Source of the DNA: Vibrio ishigakensis | GTDB lineage: Bacteria > Pseudomonadota > Gammaproteobacteria > Enterobacterales > Vibrionaceae | Length of the DNA: 64,000 nucleotides | Assembly (NCBI RefSeq): GCF_024347675.1 | Contig: NZ_AP024881.1 | Span: forward strand, 620,001 to 684,000 | Reading direction: 5' to 3' | Shown: piece after piece, positions 55,973-64,000 of the stretch | Layout of the letters: each line of letters opens with the position of its first letter | Position numbering within the stretch: position 1 is the first letter of the stretch | Program-made: the position numbers and the translations under genes | The notes under the pieces: model-generated | Told to the model about the DNA's origin: nothing | Database searches by the model: none | What the model saw: only the letters and a program-made list of their open reading frames with translations

Positions 55973-56242
55973 TTAAAGCACCATACGCACGATGTCGATC
56001 TCGCCTAGCTCTTTATAAAGCGTCTCTACCTGCTCGATAGAAGTAGCGGTGATGGTGACAGATACGGCATTGTAGGTGCCTTTGCCACTTGGACGTACTG
56101 TTGGGCTGTAGTTACCTGGAGCGTGGCGCTGAATGACTTCCAATACCAAATCAGGCAGCTCAGGTTTAGCGTAACCCATTACCTTGTAGGTAAATCGGCA
56201 TGGGAACTCTAAAAGATCTCTTAGTTTTGGCTGCTCTTGCAT
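55973..56242 (-). CDS. ybeD: YbeD/DUF493 family protein
   Basis: An 89-residue protein of the YbeD (DUF493) family with an ACT-like fold; the block [34 protein letters not shown] is characteristic. The function is unknown. As in E. coli, it lies between dacA and lipB. Confidence 0.9.
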   Translation of the reverse strand: MQEQPKLRDLLEFPCRFTYKVMGYAKPELPDLVLEVIQRHAPGNYSPTVRPSGKGTYNAVSVTITATSIEQVETLYKELGEIDIVRMVL

Positions 56243-56364
56243 GGTTACTACTCCAAGTGGAAATGGTTAAATCTTTGCCGTTTAGGGCGGGAATGTTACT
56301 GTGAACTGGATCAAAACTCAAGGTGAGGCCTATCGAGCTTGATTTCAAGGGAGCAGATAAAAAA

Positions 56365-56386
56365 GAAGCCGCTTGGCAGCGGCTTC
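56365..56386 (-). terminator. Terminator of dacA
   Basis: GAAGCCGCT (56365-56373) pairs with AGCGGCTTC (56378-56386) over TGGC, and A residues on the left give a T6 tract on the reverse strand. It lies about 17 bp after the dacA stop. Confidence 0.9.
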
Positions 56387-56402
56387 ATCGGAATGCTAGG
56401 TT

Positions 56403-57581
56403 TTAGAACCAGCTCTTGAACAGCAGAACGATGTAGTCGATCAAGCGGCTGAATAATCCACCTTCATCTACGTCTTCTAGTGCTAGAAGCGGGTATTCTG
56501 CAATGTCTTCGCCATCTACTTGGTAGAATACGCGACCCACTACATCACCTTCTTTGATTGGTGCTTTCAGCTCTTTATCAAGAACGAAGCTCGCTTGAAG
56601 ATCTTTAGCAACGCCGCGTGGAAGAGTCACATAGGTATCTTCAGCTAGGCCAAGCTTAACTGTGTCCTTGTTGCCCATCCAGATTTTCTCTTCAGCAAAC
56701 ACTTCACCTTTTTTGTGAGGAGCAACGGTTTCGAAGAAGCGGAAGCCGTAGTTAAGAAGCTTTTTGCTCTCAGCTTTACGTGCGTTAGCGCTCTTAGTAC
56801 CCATCACAACTGCGATTAGGCGCATTTGGCCTTCGGTACCTGAGCTTACTAGGCTATAACCCGCTTTGCTGGTGTGACCGGTTTTGATGCCGTCCACGTT
56901 CATGCTCTTATCCCACAGCAGACCGTTACGGTTGTACTGCGTGATGCCGTTGTAGGTAAACTGCTTCTCGCTGTATAGCGCGTATTCCTCTGGCACATCA
57001 CGGATAAGCGCTTGGCCAAGTAGCGCTAGGTCGTAAGGAGTCGAGTACAGGTTATCGTTGTCCAGACCGTGAACGTTAGCAAAATGGGTGTTAGTCATAC
57101 CCAGAGTCTTTGCCCATGCGTTCATCAGGTCAACGAAAGCGTCTTCAGAACCGGCAACGTGTTCAGCCATAGCCACACATGCGTCATTACCCGATTGGAT
57201 GATGATGCCGTGGTTTAGCTGATCTACGGTTACCGTAGTACCCACTTCGATGAACATCTTTGAAGAATCCGGGAAGTTCTTGGCCCAAGCGTTCTTGCTT
57301 ATCACCACTTCGTCATCTTTAGAGATGTTACCGCGCTTAAGCTCTTGACCGATAACATAGCTAGTCATCATCTTGGTCAAGCTTGCTGGGTGCAGCTGAG
57401 TGTTCATTTCTTTTTCGGCTAGGACTTTGCCTGAGTTGTAGTCCATTAGCACAAATCCATTTGCCGCGATTGACGGCGGATCTGGCATTACGATAGGTGC
57501 AGCGTGCGCTGTAGAAACAGCCAGTGTAGCGAGTGCTGCTGTCGCGATGACAGATTTCATTGATTGGGTAACTCTTTTCAT
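56403..57581 (-). CDS. dacA: D-alanyl-D-alanine carboxypeptidase (PBP5/6 type)
   Basis: A low-molecular-weight penicillin-binding protein that trims the terminal D-Ala of peptidoglycan pentapeptides. The signal peptide ends at AHA; active-site motifs are SLTKMM (SxxK), SGN and KTGHTSKAG. The C-terminal amphipathic anchor (LFSRLIDYIVLLFKSWF) attaches it to the inner membrane. It has 392 residues. Confidence 0.96.
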   Translation of the reverse strand: MKRVTQSMKSVIATAALATLAVSTAHAAPIVMPDPPSIAANGFVLMDYNSGKVLAEKEMNTQLHPASLTKMMTSYVIGQELKRGNISKDDEVVISKNAWAKNFPDSSKMFIEVGTTVTVDQLNHGIIIQSGNDACVAMAEHVAGSEDAFVDLMNAWAKTLGMTNTHFANVHGLDNDNLYSTPYDLALLGQALIRDVPEEYALYSEKQFTYNGITQYNRNGLLWDKSMNVDGIKTGHTSKAGYSLVSSGTEGQMRLIAVVMGTKSANARKAESKKLLNYGFRFFETVAPHKKGEVFAEEKIWMGNKDTVKLGLAEDTYVTLPRGVAKDLQASFVLDKELKAPIKEGDVVGRVFYQVDGEDIAEYPLLALEDVDEGGLFSRLIDYIVLLFKSWF

Positions 57582-57703
57582 TTTTTCCGTGTAATGTCCA
57601 AACTTGAAGGCAAAACTGACAGTATAGTAGCAGAATAAAGGGTCTAAACCACGTTTAAACCCAGTTATCTACGTTCAGATTAACCAAATTATTGCTTTGA
57701 GAT

Positions 57704-58489
57704 TTATTGAACCTTGTGCTTTTTGATGAAAGCCGAGGTAAATCCATCCTGTTTTAATTTTTTAAGCACATCTTGTGCAGTGTTCGCCTCTGAAATTGGA
57801 CCAACAAAAATTCGATTCGTTTTATCCTTTGATTCTACAAAACTCGGTTGTTGATAGTCTTTGCTTAATTTATCCGCCAGCTTTTGCGAGTTCTCAGCAT
57901 TGCTGAGACTTGCCACCTGGATGATAAATTTAGGGTGAGAGGAGGTCTTTGGCTTTTTATGCGCCGAGGTGTCAATGTGCTCTATCTCCACATTGGCCAC
58001 ACCCGATTGGATAACCCCCAACTTCGTCGCAGCGGCGTAGCTTAGGTCAATGATTCGACCATCGTGAAACGGACCGCGGTCGTTAACACGAACCACAGCG
58101 GTTTTACCATTGTCGAGATTGGTTACCTTCACATAGCTAGGTATGGGCAGGGTTTTGTGAGCCGCACTCATGGAGTACATGTCATAGGTCTCCCCATTTG
58201 AGGTGAGGTGACCATGAAACTTCTTGCCGTACCAGGACGCTTTGCCTTTCTGCTTGAATCCCTGCGGATTATCTATCACAGAATAGGACTTGCCTAAAAC
58301 CGTGTAATCTTTGTTTCCACCAAGGCTATATGGCTCATAGCGAGGAGTGGCGTCCTCAATATGGTCCAAAGTGATGGGTGCATCCGGCGGGATGTCTTGG
58401 TTGATCGCGTAGCGCTCGCTGTCTGAGCTTGAGCATCCTGCCAGTAGCAGAGCAAACAGCCCTGCCAGCAAAAAAGAACGTTTTTCCAT
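57704..58489 (-). CDS. rlpA: RlpA, septal-ring lytic transglycosylase lipoprotein
   Basis: A 261-residue lipoprotein (lipobox LLLAGC, Cys19) with a double-psi beta-barrel domain (about residues 80-165: GKASWYGKKFHGHLTSNGE and VRVNDRGPFHDGR) and a C-terminal SPOR domain (about 185-258) that binds denuded septal glycan. It is shorter than E. coli RlpA (362), mainly in the linker. It overlaps the rodA stop by one base. Confidence 0.92.
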   Translation of the reverse strand: MEKRSFLLAGLFALLLAGCSSSDSERYAINQDIPPDAPITLDHIEDATPRYEPYSLGGNKDYTVLGKSYSVIDNPQGFKQKGKASWYGKKFHGHLTSNGETYDMYSMSAAHKTLPIPSYVKVTNLDNGKTAVVRVNDRGPFHDGRIIDLSYAAATKLGVIQSGVANVEIEHIDTSAHKKPKTSSHPKFIIQVASLSNAENSQKLADKLSKDYQQPSFVESKDKTNRIFVGPISEANTAQDVLKKLKQDGFTSAFIKKHKVQ

Positions 58490-59610
58490 TAAGTTGCCTT
58501 AGAAAGCATTTTCCTATGAGTTTGTATCGACATCAGTATCCCGAAGCCGGCCATCAGGGTCACCATAGAGGTACCACCGTAGCTCACTAGTGGCAGGGGA
58601 ACACCCACCACAGGCAAGATGCCACTTACCATGCCTATGTTAACGAAAACATATACAAAGAAGCTGAGAACGATACTGCCTGCCATCATGCGACCAAACG
58701 CCGTTTGCGCTTGGCTAGATAGGTAAAGGCCACGACCTATTATGAACAGATAGATTGAGAGCAGGCCAAGTACACCTATCATGCCCCATTCTTCGGCGAT
58801 AACCGCAAAGATAAAGTCAGTATGTCGCTCCGGCAAGAACTCAAGCTGTGATTGCGTGCCTTGTAGCCAACCCTTACCTGTTAGACCACCAGAACCGATG
58901 GCTATCTTACTTTGGATGATGTGATAGCCAGCGCCCAATGGGTCCGACTCTGGATCGAATAGGGTTCTCACTCGCACCTTTTGATACTCCCGCATCAGGA
59001 AGAACCAAAGTATTGGGATAAAGGCACCGATGGAGATAGCCGCGGTGGCAATGATTTTCCAGCTGATACCCGCAAGGAAGATAACGAAGATGCCTGAGGC
59101 CGCGATAAGAATCGAGGTACCTAGATCGGGTTGTTTGGCGATCAATATGGTCGGCAGCACCACCAGTATCAAAGAGGTTAACAGCACCCTAAAGGTAGGT
59201 GGAAGTGGGCGGTTGCCGATATAGCGAGCCACCATAAGTGGCACCGCCAGTTTCATTAGTTCTGACGGCTGAAAGCGAATAAAACCAAGGTTTAGCCAGC
59301 GCTGTGCACCCTTGGAGGCTTCACCAAAGAAGAGCACCCCGAGCAGCAATATCAAGCCGCCAGTAAACAGCAGTGGGGCTAAGGTTTCATAGGTCCTTGG
59401 AGTGATCTGTGCCAGTATGACCATAACGCCCAGTGATAGCGCCATACGCGCCATCTGACGTTCCATCATAGCCATGCTTTGACCACTTGCGCTGTACATG
59501 ATGAGTAGCGCAAATCCCATCAGCAGAAGTATGCCGAGGATAAGCGGTAGGTCTAAGTGCATACGCTCGAACAGGGAGCGGTTTTTGCCTGTTTCTGGGT
59601 CTAGTTTCAT
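58489..59610 (-). CDS. rodA: Rod-shape peptidoglycan glycosyltransferase RodA
   Basis: A SEDS-family glycosyltransferase of 373 residues with ten membrane helices. The motifs [18 protein letters not shown] and [14 protein letters not shown] include the essential acid. It works with PBP2 (the upstream mrdA) in the elongasome. The ATG overlaps the mrdA stop by four bases. Confidence 0.96.
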   Translation of the reverse strand: MKLDPETGKNRSLFERMHLDLPLILGILLLMGFALLIMYSASGQSMAMMERQMARMALSLGVMVILAQITPRTYETLAPLLFTGGLILLLGVLFFGEASKGAQRWLNLGFIRFQPSELMKLAVPLMVARYIGNRPLPPTFRVLLTSLILVVLPTILIAKQPDLGTSILIAASGIFVIFLAGISWKIIATAAISIGAFIPILWFFLMREYQKVRVRTLFDPESDPLGAGYHIIQSKIAIGSGGLTGKGWLQGTQSQLEFLPERHTDFIFAVIAEEWGMIGVLGLLSIYLFIIGRGLYLSSQAQTAFGRMMAGSIVLSFFVYVFVNIGMVSGILPVVGVPLPLVSYGGTSMVTLMAGFGILMSIQTHRKMLSKAT

Positions 59611-61502
59611 TTCTCAGACTCAATATAGTCGTAGCGGTCCCTAAGCAGGATATGGTCGAAGATACGACGCACCACAGGTGCACCATGGCTCGAACCACCG
59701 CCGGCGTTTTCTAGTACCACGGTTACGATAACCTGAGGGTCATCAAACGGCGCATAACCAGTAAACAAAGCGTGGTCTCGCAGGTGCTCAGCGATCTCGT
59801 CGGCGTTGTACTCTTGGTCTTCTGCAAGACCAAATACCTGAGCCGTACCTGACTTACCGGCACTTTTATATGACGTGCCTTGGAAAGAACGACGCGCGGT
59901 ACCCTTCTTACCATGGTTTACTAGATACATGCCTCGTTTAGAGATATCCCAATATCTATCTTCTACCCCAGTGATCGGCGGGAAGGTTTCAACCTCAGCC
60001 ACTTCCTCTGTGTTTCCTTCATCGCTGTGATGGATCTTAGAGTGAAGCAGTTGTGGCGCCATCACCTTACCATCATTGATAAGTACAGAGGTCGCTTTCG
60101 CGATTTGGATAGGCGTTGCTGTCCAATAACCCTGACCGATACCTACAGGGATAGTATCGCCCTTGTACCAAGGGGTGCGGTGTCGCGCCATTTTCCACTC
60201 ACGAGTCGGCATGTTGGCCTTACTCTCTTCATACAGGTCGATACCCGAATAGTCACCAAAGCCGAATTGTTGCATCCAGGTCGATAGGCGGTCGATACCA
60301 AGGTCATAAGCGATCTGATAGAAGAAGGTATCTACTGACTCTTCCAGTGCTTTTTCAATGTCCACTACGCCGTGCCCCCAACGTAGCCAGTCACGAAATG
60401 GTCGTGTCTTGGAGTTAGGAATACGCCAATAACCTGGGTCGTTTCGCGTAGTATTCGGCGTAATCACCTTTTCTTGTAGAGCCGCCACCGCGATAAACGG
60501 TTTCACCGTCGAGGCGGGTGGATAGATACCAAGAGTTGCTCGGTTTACCAGAGGGCGGTTCTTATCATTCAGTAGTGAACGATAGGCCTTGCCAGATATA
60601 CCGTGAACAAAGGCGTTCGGGTCATAGCTAGGGCTAGAAACCATAGCCAGTACCGCGTCGGTTTTAGGGTCGAGAACTACGGCGCTGCCACGATAGTTAT
60701 CGAGTAGATTAAACAAGTATTTCTGCAGCTTGATATCTATGTTGAGAACGATATCGTCGCCAGGAATCGGTGGCTCATACTTGAGGGTGCGAATGATACG
60801 ACCGCGGCTGTTGACCTCAACCTCCTGATAGCCAGGCTTGCCGTGAAGCACGTCTTCGTAATAGCGCTCTATACCCAATTTACCGATATCCTTGGTCGCC
60901 TTGTAATCCTGCTCTTTGTCTTCGCGGATCAAGCGCTGCATATCGCGGTCATTGATACGCGACACATAGCCAAGCACATGGGTAAGCACCTCACCATACG
61001 GGTAGAAGCGTTTTAGGGTGGCGTTAACCTCAACCCCAGGGAAGTCATATTGATGTACCGAGAACTTAGCTACTTGCTCTTCGGTCATCTGATTCATTAG
61101 TGGAATTGACTTGAATCTGTGGGTGCGTCGACGCTCTCGCTGGAAGGCTTCCACCTGATCGTCACTGATCTGCAAGATCTTGCGCAAACCAGCGATAGTG
61201 TCATCTATGCTAGAGACCTTTTCAGGCGTGATCTCTAGGCTAAATACTGGGCGGTTTTCAGCCAGCACTACACCATTTCTATCATAGATAAGCCCGCGGT
61301 TTGGGGCGATAGGAACAACCTTGATACGGTTATCGTTGGAGCGGGTGCGGTAGTCTTGGTATTGGTTTACCTGAATGTGGTACAGGTTGAGGACAAGCGC
61401 CCCAACCAGAAGTACGATACCGATAAACGAGACCGCGGCTCGACTGCGGAACAGTCGAGACTCGAACACATGATCTCGGATTTGGGTGCGTTTGCGTAAC
61501 AT
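59607..61502 (-). CDS. mrdA: Penicillin-binding protein 2
   Basis: PBP2 is the transpeptidase of the rod elongasome, 631 residues (E. coli 633). An N-terminal membrane anchor (about residues 22-42) is followed by the pedestal domain and a transpeptidase domain with ASTVKPF (SxxK) near residue 330, SVD, and KSGTAQ near 545. It overlaps rodA, making mrdA-rodA translationally coupled. Confidence 0.97.
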   Translation of the reverse strand: MLRKRTQIRDHVFESRLFRSRAAVSFIGIVLLVGALVLNLYHIQVNQYQDYRTRSNDNRIKVVPIAPNRGLIYDRNGVVLAENRPVFSLEITPEKVSSIDDTIAGLRKILQISDDQVEAFQRERRRTHRFKSIPLMNQMTEEQVAKFSVHQYDFPGVEVNATLKRFYPYGEVLTHVLGYVSRINDRDMQRLIREDKEQDYKATKDIGKLGIERYYEDVLHGKPGYQEVEVNSRGRIIRTLKYEPPIPGDDIVLNIDIKLQKYLFNLLDNYRGSAVVLDPKTDAVLAMVSSPSYDPNAFVHGISGKAYRSLLNDKNRPLVNRATLGIYPPASTVKPFIAVAALQEKVITPNTTRNDPGYWRIPNSKTRPFRDWLRWGHGVVDIEKALEESVDTFFYQIAYDLGIDRLSTWMQQFGFGDYSGIDLYEESKANMPTREWKMARHRTPWYKGDTIPVGIGQGYWTATPIQIAKATSVLINDGKVMAPQLLHSKIHHSDEGNTEEVAEVETFPPITGVEDRYWDISKRGMYLVNHGKKGTARRSFQGTSYKSAGKSGTAQVFGLAEDQEYNADEIAEHLRDHALFTGYAPFDDPQVIVTVVLENAGGGSSHGAPVVRRIFDHILLRDRYDYIESEK

Positions 61503-61508
61503 CCAGCC

Positions 61509-61979
61509 TTACTCGCGGTGATAAGGATGGTTAGCGTTGATGCTCCAAGCGCGGTAGAGGCTCTCAGCCATCACCACTCGAACCAATGGATGTGGAAGGG
61601 TTAGGGGAGACAGAGACCAACTCTGTTCTGCTGCAGCCTTACAAGCCGGTGCTAACCCCTCAGGGCCACCAATCAGGATGGATACATCCCGAGCATCTAG
61701 CTTCCATTTATCCAGTTGCTTAGCCAGTTGTGGGGTGTCCCAAGGTTTGCCTGGGATATCCAGAGTAACGATACGGTTACCCTTAGGGACCGCCGCTAGC
61801 ATGGCTTCCCCTTCTTTTTGCAAGATGCGCGCGATATCGGCATTCTTGCCACGCTTTCCTGCTGGGATTTCGATAAGCTCTAGAGGCATATCGTTAGGAA
61901 AGCGACGTTTGTATTCGTTAAAGCCTTCTTCAACCCATTTTGGCATTTTAGTGCCAACCGCAATCAGCTGGATTTTCAC
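61509..61979 (-). CDS. rlmH: 23S rRNA (pseudouridine1915-N3)-methyltransferase
   Basis: A SPOUT-family enzyme of 156 residues (E. coli 155) that methylates pseudouridine 1915. The knot region has [10 protein letters not shown] and the C-terminal [21 protein letters not shown]. The start is GTG at 61979. It lies 3 bp after rsfS, with which it is conserved. Confidence 0.95.
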   Translation of the reverse strand: MKIQLIAVGTKMPKWVEEGFNEYKRRFPNDMPLELIEIPAGKRGKNADIARILQKEGEAMLAAVPKGNRIVTLDIPGKPWDTPQLAKQLDKWKLDARDVSILIGGPEGLAPACKAAAEQSWSLSPLTLPHPLVRVVMAESLYRAWSINANHPYHRE

Positions 61980-61982
61980 AGA

Positions 61983-62300
61983 TTAGCCCCACAGCTTTTC
62001 AAGTTGATACAGCTCACGATGCTCTTCTTGCATCACGTGAACCATAGTAGAACCCATATCTACAACAACCCATTCACCTTCTTGCTCGCCATCCACGCCA
62101 AGTGGCTCAATGCCTTCTTTCTTGGACTCGATAGCGATATGGTCAGCGATTGAGGCTACGTGACGTTTAGATGTTCCGGTGCAGATAACCATATAGTCGG
62201 TAACGCTAGACTTGCCCTTAACGTCTAGAGTGACAATGTCTTGTGCTTTCATGTCATCCGCTTTATCAGCTAGGAAATCTTTTAGTTGTTCGCCTTGCAA
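61983..62300 (-). CDS. rsfS: Ribosomal silencing factor RsfS
   Basis: A 105-residue RsfS (YbeB) protein that binds ribosomal protein L14 and blocks subunit joining in stationary phase. Key segments are [24 protein letters not shown] and [15 protein letters not shown]. The frame starts with TTG at 62300, preceded by a strong AAGGAG six bases upstream. Confidence 0.95.
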   Translation of the reverse strand: MQGEQLKDFLADKADDMKAQDIVTLDVKGKSSVTDYMVICTGTSKRHVASIADHIAIESKKEGIEPLGVDGEQEGEWVVVDMGSTMVHVMQEEHRELYQLEKLWG

Positions 62301-62361
62301 TGCTGGCTCCTTTTTTCTTAAACAATTGATGTGAGTATATCACTTGGCTGACAGAATATTG

Positions 62362-63387
62362 TCAAGCTTGAGTGAAGGGGAGAGCCCCTGTTTGGCTTAG
62401 GCTCAGGGTCACCTGAGTTAATCTTGGCCACACAGGAGTGTCGTAATCGGTTTTGGCAATTATCTCTAATTCAGCCAGTTCAGACCAAATCTGATACAAA
62501 GACTGCATAGAATGACGATTTAACGCTGCTGTATACAGTGGGCGCTTGTTGTTCCACACGCGGTATTGGTCGAATACCTGTTGCAGGCTCTTGCTCTTAA
62601 GCTCCTTTTGATAGGTCATCAGAGTATTGAGCTCTTTTTGCAATGTGCGCAATAGAATTACACCTTCAACGCCTTCAGCAGAGAGTTGCTTTAGGATTCG
62701 CTGACTGCGCTTTGCTTTGCCTGCCAGCATGGCATCAATCCAATGAAAGGCATTGAAGTGGTTGTGGCGGCTCAGCGCCGATTCGATGCGTACTAAAGTA
62801 AGCTGACCATCTGGATAGAGGAGCTTAAGCTTTTCAAGGCTCTGGTTCAGGGCAAGCAGGTTGCCTTCATGCCACTGAGCCAGCATCTGCAAGGCTTCAT
62901 GGTCGGCTTGCAGTCCAAGGGAGTAGCAACGCTGCTGAACAAACTGAGGCAGTCGCTGTATATCAGGAGTCAGGCATGAAACCCACACACCTTGGCTGTT
63001 TAGTGCCTTAAACCACTTAGCATTTTCTTGCGCCTTAGTTAGCTTGCTCCCCGTAATCACAAGAATGACGTCTTCATTGAGAAGCTCTTGTAGCGACATT
63101 AGGTTCTTAGCAATGGCTTGACTGGCACCAGACTCAGGCAGGTCTAGTTCAATGATCTTGCGCTCGCTGAACAGGCTCATGGCGTTGCAAGCATCAAAGA
63201 TCTCATCCCATGGGGTTTGAGCATTGATATCGAAACGGAACCGCTCGCTATAACCTTGCTTTTCAGCCGTCTGCTTGATCAGGTCGCGGGACTCTTGGAT
63301 GAGCAGGGGCTCAGCACCAAACAGCAGATAGATACAGTGCAGTTGGCGCTGAAGCTGTGCAGCGAGCTTATCGGCGAAGATACGCAT
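62362..63387 (-). CDS. holA: DNA polymerase III subunit delta
   Basis: HolA opens the beta clamp within the clamp loader. It has 341 residues (E. coli 343), including LYLLFGAEPLLIQESRD near the N-terminus and an AAA+-like fold without a working Walker motif, as expected. It lies 2 bp after lptE. Confidence 0.94.
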   Translation of the reverse strand: MRIFADKLAAQLQRQLHCIYLLFGAEPLLIQESRDLIKQTAEKQGYSERFRFDINAQTPWDEIFDACNAMSLFSERKIIELDLPESGASQAIAKNLMSLQELLNEDVILVITGSKLTKAQENAKWFKALNSQGVWVSCLTPDIQRLPQFVQQRCYSLGLQADHEALQMLAQWHEGNLLALNQSLEKLKLLYPDGQLTLVRIESALSRHNHFNAFHWIDAMLAGKAKRSQRILKQLSAEGVEGVILLRTLQKELNTLMTYQKELKSKSLQQVFDQYRVWNNKRPLYTAALNRHSMQSLYQIWSELAELEIIAKTDYDTPVWPRLTQVTLSLSQTGALPFTQA

Positions 63388-63389
63388 AA

Positions 63390-64000
63390 TTACTGCTGGG
63401 TTTCCGCCGTATCTGAGCTCTCAGGAGCTAATTGTTCCTGTTCCGTCTCAGGCATTTGTTCAGCGTCAGTACTGGTTTTTTCGTCGGTTGCATCAGTAGA
63501 CTGCTGCGTCTCTGGGGTAGCTTGTGGCTGCTGAGGATCGTTCTTTTCATACTCAGCCTGCAGGCTGATCTGATCGTCCTGTGCAGCGGCTTCTTCTGGA
63601 GAAAGCATTACGCCATCTTCATTGACAACAGGTTCGTCATCAAATTCTGCTTTATCGTCTAGTACGTCCGCACGCAGACGCGCAAGCTGACGAATGATCT
63701 GACGGGATGCCTGCTTACGCATCTCATCTTCGATCATCTCACGTTCTACCGACTTAGCTAGTGCGGTCAATGGGTTATCTAGGAAGCTACGGTTTACCTG
63801 AGTATTAAAGGTCTTCATGCCTTGCTCAGGGACAACCACACGATAGCTAACGCGCAGAGTCAGCTCTTTCTCAGCCGCACGGCTGTTTTGATAAAGAGAA
63901 AGGGTACGCTCTGAGATACTTTCAGAAACTAGGTGTAGGTTACTCACGCTAGCCGCTGGTGCGGTAATATCGATACCGTTCAAGCGAAGTTCACGCTTAA
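63390..64000 (-). CDS. lptE: LptE, LPS-assembly lipoprotein, 3' part only
   Basis: The C-terminal part of LptE, the outer-membrane lipoprotein that plugs LptD in lipopolysaccharide export. The frame is open to the window edge (KRELRLNGIDI...), so the N-terminal signal and lipobox are outside. The last 80 residues form an acidic, Gln- and Glu-rich tail that is longer and more repetitive than in E. coli. It is followed by holA, the conserved order. Confidence 0.9.
   Translation of the reverse strand, partial: KRELRLNGIDITAPAASVSNLHLVSESISERTLSLYQNSRAAEKELTLRVSYRVVVPEQGMKTFNTQVNRSFLDNPLTALAKSVEREMIEDEMRKQASRQIIRQLARLRADVLDDKAEFDDEPVVNEDGVMLSPEEAAAQDDQISLQAEYEKNDPQQPQATPETQQSTDATDEKTSTDAEQMPETEQEQLAPESSDTAETQQ

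Noticed and set aside
1..64000. Prophage, transposon, CRISPR array, toxin-antitoxin pair or anti-phage defence island.
   Set aside because: No integrase, transposase, Cas, toxin-antitoxin or defence-type gene was found; most of the window is conserved core genome.

Overview
The window is an ordinary chromosomal stretch from a Vibrio or close Vibrionaceae relative. The support is an OmpK-type Tsx-like porin, a complete Na+-translocating NADH:quinone reductase operon (nqrABCDEF, then apbE and nqrM), protein lengths and gene order close to those of E. coli and Vibrio, and dispersed GTCATCCCGG palindromes. I see no prophage, integrase, transposase, CRISPR array, rRNA or tRNA gene. Both ends cut a gene: recB at the left (3' part only) and lptE at the right (3' part only, reverse strand).

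Layout. 1-4.5 kb: recB-recD, converging on argA, which has a tandem ARG-box pair upstream. 4.6-7.1 kb: mltA, tcdA, csdE. 7.1-7.3 kb: dispersed palindromic repeats. 7.3-10 kb: reverse operon panE-yajL-csdA. 10-11 kb: ompK with a CRP-like site. 11.2-14.6 kb: an ECF sigma/ChrR locus made of a LON-domain protein, a two-domain fasciclin lipoprotein, a decayed spacer (long inverted repeat, a possible transporter remnant and a broken DUF4397 gene), the sigma factor and its zinc/cupin anti-sigma factor. A sequence matching the RpoE/ChrR promoter class lies before the first gene. 14.6-18.9 kb: ampG, ppiA, yajG, rlmG, bolA. 19-26.4 kb: the Na+-NQR operon behind a hairpin-rich leader, with its flavin transferase and maturation factor. 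26.5-31.8 kb: potABCD and uraA.

31.9-36.8 kb: dinB, with a LexA box across its start codon, then yggN, two small conserved proteins, proS and trmO. 37-40.6 kb: two transporters (AbgT family and a POT peptide transporter lacking the usual N-terminal proton motif), placed between proS-trmO and metNIQ-gmhB, which lie close together in E. coli. 40.6-48.2 kb: metNIQ with MetJ boxes, gmhB, and the trehalose genes treR-treB-treC with two TreR-like operators. 48.2-51.4 kb: an uncharacterised lipoprotein, a membrane-anchored ToxR/CadC-like regulator and a YitT-family protein. 51.4-54 kb: glyA with PurR-like and MetR-like sites, a YgjP-like metallopeptidase and a small lipoprotein. 54-64 kb: the conserved envelope and lipoylation cluster lptE-holA-rsfS-rlmH-mrdA-rodA-rlpA-dacA-ybeD-lipB-lipA on the reverse strand. 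Ten perfect copies of a 7-bp repeat sit in the 3' trailer of lipA.

Most genes are housekeeping and securely named. The least explained parts are the ECF sigma locus with its own-class promoter and decayed interior, the nqr leader, the atypical POT transporter, the membrane-regulator/lipoprotein pair and the heptanucleotide array. Functions come from motif recognition by eye; no database search was run.
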